The notes under the pieces were generated by a model. The model ran no database searches and was not told the DNA's origin. It saw only the letters and a program-made list of their open reading frames with translations. A DNA stretch of 11,197 nucleotides. Origin: JAYXXU01 sp037969155. Its GTDB lineage: Bacteria > Pseudomonadota > Gammaproteobacteria > Pseudomonadales > Moraxellaceae. The DNA lies in assembly GCA_037969155.1 (NCBI GenBank), contig JBBKWW010000153.1, positions 1 to 11,197 on the forward strand, given 5' to 3'. Position numbers and translations under genes: made by a program. Below, piece after piece: positions 6,564 through 11,197 of the stretch. Within the stretch, counting starts at the first letter, position 1, and each line of letters starts with the position of its first letter.

Positions 6564-7562
6564 TTACAAGTTGGCGTTTTTCAGACGATTGGCTTGCTGG
6601 CGGTAGACGGTTTTTGGATTGGTTTCAAACAGATTGGTGAGACCGAAGACTTGATTGACCAAATCACCGTGGTTCATGCCGTAGTTGTCACGCAGGACCT
6701 GCCCAAAATGGTTGCTGCACCGTCCAACGACACCATCGCTGGCCGCACCAAAGAAGCCAATAGAGGACGCGGTAAATACCAGTTCCAAAGGATCAAGTAC
6801 GTTAGTGAGTGGCTGTGTACCACCCCACGAATAGAATTTAATCCCTTGGCTTTGGCTTGCACCCGTCCCACAAGAAGAGGTGGGTACACCGGCAGGGAAA
6901 CGTTGGTTAAAGCTTGCTGCACCAGCAGTGCTGAGTGTGGCTAATGAGCCATTCAGGCTTTGGTTGCTGCTACCACCCCCCGAGATCCCAGTGATCAGTT
7001 GGCCGACACCACTGACCAGTGCATTGGCGGCACTTTGTAGCAGACCAGTCGGCTCGCCCTTCAGCACCTTAAGGGCAATGTCAGCCACTGCTGAGCCTTT
7101 ATGCGGAGTACCAACACTGGTGATGGAAGCGACTAGAGTCGGTGCAACTCCTGCGACGTAGCGAGAATCTAAGCCACCTTGACTGTGTCCGATCAGATTG
7201 ACTTTACCTTTTCCGCTGATTGCAACGATGTTGCGAACCTGCGCGAGAAGTTGTTCACCACGGACATCACCAGATGAATTGACTGATGAAGCCAATGTGA
7301 CATAAACCTGACTGCCTTTTGCAGTGAGATCTTGCGGAATGCCGTAGAAATAATCGACGGGTCCGACTTTAGTAAAGCCAGCAAGGCCATGGGCGAGAAC
7401 AATCGGATAGCGGGTTTTGGCGTAGCTTGAGTTGACCCAAATGTTACTACTCGCAACACAGCCATCGTTGGTGGCACAGTTGTAGTATTTTGCTGCTGAT
7501 GCCGGTGCGGAAAAACTAAGGGCGGCGGCGACAGCAGTCAGTGCACAGAAGGTTTGCTTCAT
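6564..7562 (-). CDS. lip: Secreted triacylglycerol lipase, family I (lipase 2, tandem paralogue)
   Basis: The 332-residue precursor has the same layout as lipase 1: signal peptide 1-23 ending ASA, Cys29/Cys35 pair, YPIVLAHGLAGF, Ser127 in GHSQGG, Asp276 in AASDGVVG, His298 in MNHGD, disulfide cysteines 231 and 282, and the ending QANRLKNANL. All catalytic and calcium-site residues are present, so it should be an active lipase that also depends on LifO. Differences from lipase 1 cluster in three places: the N-terminal Cys loop (three residues shorter), residues after the oxyanion strand, and the segment before the catalytic Asp (PLELVFTASSIGFF against PIDGALTAASVAFW). The latter difference could alter substrate preference. 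It has its own leader and promoter region, so it may be transcribed separately from lipase 1. Confidence 0.95.
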   Translation of the reverse strand: MKQTFCALTAVAAALSFSAPASAAKYYNCATNDGCVASSNIWVNSSYAKTRYPIVLAHGLAGFTKVGPVDYFYGIPQDLTAKGSQVYVTLASSVNSSGDVRGEQLLAQVRNIVAISGKGKVNLIGHSQGGLDSRYVAGVAPTLVASITSVGTPHKGSAVADIALKVLKGEPTGLLQSAANALVSGVGQLITGISGGGSSNQSLNGSLATLSTAGAASFNQRFPAGVPTSSCGTGASQSQGIKFYSWGGTQPLTNVLDPLELVFTASSIGFFGAASDGVVGRCSNHFGQVLRDNYGMNHGDLVNQVFGLTNLFETNPKTVYRQQANRLKNANL

Positions 7563-7586
7563 TAGAGAATCATCCTAGACTCGTTT
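7563..7586 (-). repeat. Lipase leader repeat, copy 2
   Basis: This is identical over 24 nt to the block before lipase 1 (6239-6262), including the AGGA ribosome binding site and the three-codon frame that ends in TAATG on the lipase start. The offset between the copies is 1324 bp, which defines the length of the duplicated unit. Confidence 0.7.
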
Positions 7587-7589
7587 ATT

Positions 7590-7624
7590 TCGAAATTAAA
7601 TATATAATGTTCTATATCGAAAAT
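7590..7624 (-). promoter_or_regulatory. Lipase 2 promoter region with conserved motif
   Basis: The minus strand carries ATTTTC-GATATA-GAACAT at 7607-7624, matching the lipase 1 motif at 15 of 18 positions but with imperfect symmetry. An AT-rich run containing TATATT then TTTCG follows, a possible -10 region. Spacing to the start codon is similar to lipase 1. The motif is probably the binding site of a shared regulator, or part of a promoter recognised by an alternative sigma factor. Confidence 0.4.
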
Positions 7625-7700
7625 ATACCATGGATGGGATGAGCGGTTGATTTTTTTGTGAGCTGCCTGTCGAGTCGGTCACTTTTTTAAAGCGGTAATG

Positions 7701-7755
7701 GCTGAGTGACTTATTGATCATTGCTTGATCTGCAATTCATAAAAAGTCGCTCAGC
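7701..7755. promoter_or_regulatory. Nested inverted repeats between lipase 2 and the membrane-protein gene
   Basis: GCTGAGTGAC (7701-7710) pairs with GTCGCTCAGC (7746-7755) over ten positions, nine Watson-Crick and one G-T. Within the 35-nt loop, GATCA-TTGCT-TGATC forms a second perfect 5-bp stem. This is the divergent region between lipase 2 and the 7844 gene. It could be the leader structure of one transcript or a pair of operator sites. No family of riboswitch was recognised. Confidence 0.3.
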
Positions 7756-7843
7756 GTTCGTTGTTGTCCGATATACAGTAGAATTGCCGCAGGTTAAACT
7801 GATCTTTGCTGACGATTGTTTTCAAAAAAATCGAGGATAAAAT

Positions 7844-8116
7844 ATGCGAGTTTCTACCGTGGCATTTTTGTTGGGATTACTCTGGCCTGCTGCGGGCTAT
7901 TTGTATTTGAGACGCTGGCTGCGTGCACTGTTGGCCTATGGGATTTTGCTGGTGTGTGCGCTGCTGTTATGGCTGACCGAATATATGGGCAAGCCTCAAG
8001 GAATTGCGTTGTTTGGGTTGGCCTTGGGAACGGTTTATATTTATGCTTTGTTGGATGCATGGCAGATTGGACGGCGCGTCGATGCTCAGCAGCTATCTGC
8101 ACAGTTGCGGTCATAA
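7844..8116 (+). CDS. Small integral membrane protein, function unknown
   Basis: The 90-residue protein is very hydrophobic, with three predicted membrane segments at about residues 4-22, 27-44 and 52-70, and a short polar C-terminal tail (RRVDAQQLSAQLRS). The N-terminal 'GLLWPAAGYLYLRRWLRALL' resembles the 'PGxGxlYlGxxxRxL' turn shared by many small three- or four-helix membrane domains of unknown role. No precise family is claimed. The start is well supported by GAGGA at 7833-7837, 6 nt before the ATG. The frame is the only one here with both a good ribosome binding site and coherent helices. A longer overlapping frame (7816-8193) is rejected. It is divergent from lipase 2 and about 100 nt upstream of rluA. 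Confidence 0.75.
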   Translation: MRVSTVAFLLGLLWPAAGYLYLRRWLRALLAYGILLVCALLLWLTEYMGKPQGIALFGLALGTVYIYALLDAWQIGRRVDAQQLSAQLRS

Positions 8117-8122
8117 AAAATA

Positions 8123-8154
8123 GCAGTGCGGTATTCGCTGTGATGCGGTTTTTT
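8123..8154 (+). terminator. Weak terminator-like sequence after the membrane-protein gene
   Basis: A poor GU-rich stem (about 8123-8146) is followed by six T residues at 8149-8154, shortly after the stop codon. The T tract is convincing but the stem is not, so termination here would be partial at best. Some transcription may continue into rluA. Confidence 0.25.
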
Positions 8155-8221
8155 GAAAAATACGGTTTTTCTGTCAGACTATGCCGCTATTGAGTTGTAT
8201 TTGTTGTGAGCGTGGTTGCCG

Positions 8222-8866
8222 ATGTCCGATTTTTTGAGCCAAATCCTCGTCTATGACGATCCGGAGTGTCTGGTGATTCACAAGCCATCGGGCTTGCTGA
8301 GTGTGCCAGGTAAAGGTGATTTGACTGATAGTGTGCTGACCCGATTGGTCGCTTGCGATCCGCGTATTTTATTGATTCATCGCTTAGATCGAGACACTTC
8401 GGGGCTGATGGTGTTTGCGCGGAGTAAGCATGCGCAGCGTGAGATTTCGCGGCAGTTTGAACAACGCCAAACCGAAAAGCAATATCAGGCATTGGTGCTG
8501 GGGGAGTTGCTTGGACAGGGTGAGATCAATGTCCCTGTGCGCTATGACCCTAGCTGCCCTCCGCTGCATGTGGCTGATCCTGAGTATCCTAAACATGCGT
8601 TAACGCATTGGCAGGCGTTGCCGACCCGCCAACACAATGGCGAAACCATTACGCCAGTGCTATTGCAACCGATTACAGGCCGCTCACATCAGTTACGGGT
8701 GCATTTGCAGTTTTTAGGTCATCCGATTTTGGGTGATTCACTGTATGCCGATGCGTTAGGGCTGTCATTAGCACCACGCTTAGCACTGCATGCGCAGCGT
8801 TTAACATTCCAGCATCCGATCACTGCACAACGGATTTGTATTGAAAATAACGCCGACTTTTGGTGA
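8222..8866 (+). CDS. rluA: Pseudouridine synthase RluA (23S rRNA U746 / tRNA U32 type)
   Basis: The 214-residue protein isomerises uridine to pseudouridine in RNA. The family signature HRLDRDTSG at residues 53-61 contains the catalytic Asp56. Also visible are the N-terminal HKPSGLLSVPGKG, QYQALVLGEL, and PITGRSHQLRVHLQFLGHPILGDSLYA. It ends with APRLALHAQRLTF...ITAQRICIENNADFW, close to the RluA end. There is no N-terminal S4 domain and the length is close to E. coli RluA (219), which favours RluA over RluC/RluD. The target sites are inferred from the family. ATG at 8222 is chosen. An in-frame TTG at 8216 has slightly better spacing to a weak GAG and would add two residues. Confidence 0.93.
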   Translation: MSDFLSQILVYDDPECLVIHKPSGLLSVPGKGDLTDSVLTRLVACDPRILLIHRLDRDTSGLMVFARSKHAQREISRQFEQRQTEKQYQALVLGELLGQGEINVPVRYDPSCPPLHVADPEYPKHALTHWQALPTRQHNGETITPVLLQPITGRSHQLRVHLQFLGHPILGDSLYADALGLSLAPRLALHAQRLTFQHPITAQRICIENNADFW

Positions 8867-8931
8867 TTTTTTATCGGTTTTTGTGTGCTCAATGGCGCGA
8901 TATTCGGTTGAATGTGCGAAAATACATCGCT

Positions 8932-8967
8932 GTCTGGATGTGGGTATGCTCAATAGCCATGCCAGAC
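8932..8967 (+). promoter_or_regulatory. Imperfect hairpin in the rapA leader
   Basis: GTCTGG (8932-8937) pairs with CCAGAC (8962-8967). Further in, TGG/CCA and TAT/ATA extend the stem around a 5-nt loop GCTCA, with one G-G mismatch and a small internal bulge. The hairpin ends 26 nt before the rapA ATG and no T tract follows, so it is not a terminator for rluA. It may influence rapA mRNA stability or translation. The 127-nt rluA-rapA gap also has a direct repeat of TGCTCAAT (8886 and 8947) and no clear promoter. Confidence 0.35.
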
Positions 8968-8993
8968 CGCATAGATTAATCAGGTGGATGTGA

Positions 8994-11197
8994 ATGCAAG
9001 AATTTGCCATTGGGCAGCGCTGGCTGTCAGATACTGAGTCAGAATTAGGTCTTGGTGTGCTGATAGATGTAGATGAGCGAACCATCAGTATTTTATTCCC
9101 TAAAAGTGATGAAACTCGTGTGTATGCGCGGGCGAGTGCACCACTGTCGCGGATTATCTTTGTGGTCGGTGATTGGTTGACTGATCAAGACGGGCAAGAG
9201 TGGCAAGTGGAGTCGCTTGAGTTACAAGATGGCATTATTCGCTATCATGTGCTGAGTCGCGAGGATTTGCGTAAAGTGCTGGCCGAAACCCGCTTGGGGG
9301 CGCATTTGCAGTTGGCACGGCCACTGGATCGCATGCTGGCCAGTCGCTTAGAGTCGAAAGAATGGTACGATTTGCGCATCGAAGCGCTGCTGATGCATGC
9401 ACGCACTGCGACGAGTCCCTTGCGTGGATTCCTAGGGCCGCGGGTCGGTTTGATTCCACATCAGTTGTATATCGCGCACGAAGTGGGTCGACGCTTAGCG
9501 CCGCGCGTGCTACTAGCCGATGAAGTCGGTCTGGGCAAAACCATCGAAGCAGGTTTAATTATCCATCAGCAATTGGTGACGGGGCGTAGTGAGCGGATTC
9601 TGATTTTGGTGCCAGATTCACTGCAATATCAGTGGATGATTGAGATGCGTCGGCGCTTTAATCTAAAATTTTCGCTGTTTGATCTGGAGCGCACCGCGTC
9701 CATGCGTGAGCATGATGAGGACGCTAATCCATTTGCGGCCGAGCAGTGCATTATTGCCAGTGTGGATCTGTTACTGGATCATGCCGATTTGAAGCAACAA
9801 GCTTTAGACGCGGGTTTTGATTTGTTAGTGGTTGATGAAGCGCATCACCTGACATGGCATGAAGAGGTCGGTGGCAATGACCGCTATAACATGGTGGCTG
9901 AGTTTGCCGCGCAAACCGCAGGGGTTTTATTACTGACCGCGACGCCTGAGCAACTCGGTGTGGACAGTCATTTTGCCCGTTTGCGCCTGCTTGATCCTGA
10001 GCGTTTTGATACTTTAGATCATTTTGTACAAGAAGAAGCACAATACGCCGAAACAGCACAAGTTGCCGAAGCCTTGATGTCTGAAGAGCCGTTGACGGAT
10101 GCACAGCAGCAGGCGATTGCAGGCTTGTTAGATCATCCCGTCGAAGACACTCCTGATGCGCGTTATCGGGCGATTAGTGAGTTACTAGATCGGCATGGCA
10201 CAGGACGAATCTTATTCCGTAATACCCGCGAGGCGATTCAAGGCTTCCCTGGACGGGATTGTATTGCTGCGCCATTGCTGGCGCCTGCGAACTGGCCCGT
10301 CACTGGCAAGTTGCGTGAGCAAATGTGGCCAGAAGAGCTATCGCTCGATGGTGCATGGATGCAGCACGATCCGCGTGTGCCGTGGTTGATCGAAATGCTG
10401 CGCACTCAGTTGAAGCACAAGAAAACCTTGCTGCTTGTGCGTAGTGGCCCAGTGGTCGAGTCGCTGGAACTGGCCTTGCGGATTCACGGTGGCATTCGTA
10501 CCGCGATGTTCCACGAGGGTATGAGCCTGTTAGAGCGTGACCAAGCGGCGGCGTATTTTGCGGATGAAAGCTATGGCGCGCAGATTTTGTTGTGTTCTGA
10601 GGTGGGGTCAGAGGGGCGCAATTTTCAGTTTGCGCATGATCTGATCTTATTTGATTTACCTGCTAATCCTGATGTGTTGGAGCAGCGAATCGGCCGTTTA
10701 GATCGGATTGGACAAACCGAGCGGATTCAGATTCATGTGCCATATTTAATGGATACGGCACAAGAGCGTATGTTCCGCTGGTACAACGAAGCGCTCAATA
10801 TTTTTAGCCAAATTTCGCCGACTGCACAGACTTTACAAGAGCAATATATCGTCGAGCTCAAAGATAGCCTGCTGACTGATCAAGGCTATGCGTTTGATGA
10901 GTTATTGGAGCGGGTCAATGATGAGCGTTTGGGCTTAGAGTATGAGTTGCAATCGGGGCGTGATCGACTGTTGGAGTTTAACTCGTGCCGTCCGGTGATC
11001 GCCAATCGCATCGTGAAAGCCCTTAACGATCAGGACATTCAGAATCCGCTGCCTGACTTTATGCTGCGTTTCTTGGCTGCGACCAATATTGAGCACGATG
11101 AGCAAAGTGATGGCACACTGATCATTCGGCCATCGGATCAGATGCAGGTTGAAGGCTTGATTCTCGATGAAGATGGTGTCACTGCGACGTTTAGCCG
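8994..11197 (+). CDS. rapA: RNA polymerase-associated ATPase RapA (partial, C-terminus outside window)
   Basis: The first 734 codons of an SWI2/SNF2-family ATPase that binds RNA polymerase and helps recycle stalled or post-termination complexes. The N-terminus GQRWLSDTESELGLG and LFPKSDETRVYARASAPL form the RapA Tudor-like domains. The helicase core follows: RVLLADEVGLGKTIEAGLI (Walker A near 176-183), DEAHH (281-285), LLLTATPEQLG, RHGTGRILFRNTR, MFHEGMSLLERDQAA, CSEVGSEGRNFQF, and motif VI QRIGRLDRIGQT at 564-575. E. coli RapA is 968 residues, so about a quarter is missing here. The start is supported by AGGTGG 6 nt upstream and by alignment with the E. coli N-terminus. An ATG-TGA mini-frame immediately precedes it. 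No catalytic motif is damaged in the visible part. Confidence 0.97.
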   Translation, partial: MQEFAIGQRWLSDTESELGLGVLIDVDERTISILFPKSDETRVYARASAPLSRIIFVVGDWLTDQDGQEWQVESLELQDGIIRYHVLSREDLRKVLAETRLGAHLQLARPLDRMLASRLESKEWYDLRIEALLMHARTATSPLRGFLGPRVGLIPHQLYIAHEVGRRLAPRVLLADEVGLGKTIEAGLIIHQQLVTGRSERILILVPDSLQYQWMIEMRRRFNLKFSLFDLERTASMREHDEDANPFAAEQCIIASVDLLLDHADLKQQALDAGFDLLVVDEAHHLTWHEEVGGNDRYNMVAEFAAQTAGVLLLTATPEQLGVDSHFARLRLLDPERFDTLDHFVQEEAQYAETAQVAEALMSEEPLTDAQQQAIAGLLDHPVEDTPDARYRAISELLDRHGTGRILFRNTREAIQGFPGRDCIAAPLLAPANWPVTGKLREQMWPEELSLDGAWMQHDPRVPWLIEMLRTQLKHKKTLLLVRSGPVVESLELALRIHGGIRTAMFHEGMSLLERDQAAAYFADESYGAQILLCSEVGSEGRNFQFAHDLILFDLPANPDVLEQRIGRLDRIGQTERIQIHVPYLMDTAQERMFRWYNEALNIFSQISPTAQTLQEQYIVELKDSLLTDQGYAFDELLERVNDERLGLEYELQSGRDRLLEFNSCRPVIANRIVKALNDQDIQNPLPDFMLRFLAATNIEHDEQSDGTLIIRPSDQMQVEGLILDEDGVTATFS

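Noticed and set aside
6369..6944. 191-codon plus-strand open frame overlapping lipase 2 in antisense
   Set aside because: It lies mostly on the complement of a well-supported lipase, has no ribosome binding site or family motif, and its composition mirrors the lipase codons.
5231..7624. Lipase duplication as part of a mobile element
   Set aside because: No transposase, integrase, terminal inverted repeats or target-site duplications were seen around the lipase unit.
7816..8193. 125-codon frame overlapping the small membrane-protein gene
   Set aside because: It has no good ribosome binding site, and its product is Cys-rich without a coherent fold. The frame starting at 7844 has GAGGA and three clear helices.

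Overview
The window looks like chromosomal DNA of a gammaproteobacterium, most likely a Pseudomonadales member close to Moraxellaceae. The grounds are gene content: a TusDCB/TusE sulfur-relay cluster, a GSA-type hemL, RapA, and family I secreted lipases with a LifO foldase. Base composition is near-balanced. Genus or species cannot be named from the sequence alone. No rRNA, tRNA, CRISPR array, insertion sequence or phage gene was seen.

Left part (1-2457): a compact minus-strand operon tusD-tusC-tusB-tusE, whose last gene is cut by the window edge, carries the sulfur relay for tRNA 2-thiouridine synthesis. It is divergent from galE (UDP-glucose 4-epimerase), which has an unusual residue at its catalytic lysine position. 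The shared intergenic region holds an inverted repeat. A weak terminator-like hairpin separates galE from hemL.

Centre (2547-7843): hemL (tetrapyrrole synthesis) is convergent with a minus-strand lipolytic block. In transcription order this block is lipase 2, lipase 1, then the foldase lifO. The two lipases are tandem paralogues, about 73% identical by hand alignment. They share an identical 24-nt leader next to the start codon and a conserved 18-bp partly palindromic motif in the promoter region, so they are probably co-regulated. One foldase presumably serves both: the lipases cross the inner membrane by a Sec signal peptide, fold in the periplasm on the membrane-anchored LifO, and are then exported. 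A perfect 26-bp palindrome lies between lipase 1 and lifO, and another hairpin lies after lipase 2.

Right part (7844-11197): three plus-strand genes. These are a small three-helix membrane protein of unknown function with a strong ribosome binding site, rluA (pseudouridine synthase), and rapA (SWI2/SNF2 ATPase that recycles RNA polymerase), which runs off the right edge. The rapA leader contains an imperfect hairpin.

Most of the window is ordinary core genome. The items most worth a second look are the GalE active-site change, the duplicated lipase unit with its conserved control elements, and the structured intergenic DNA around the lipases.
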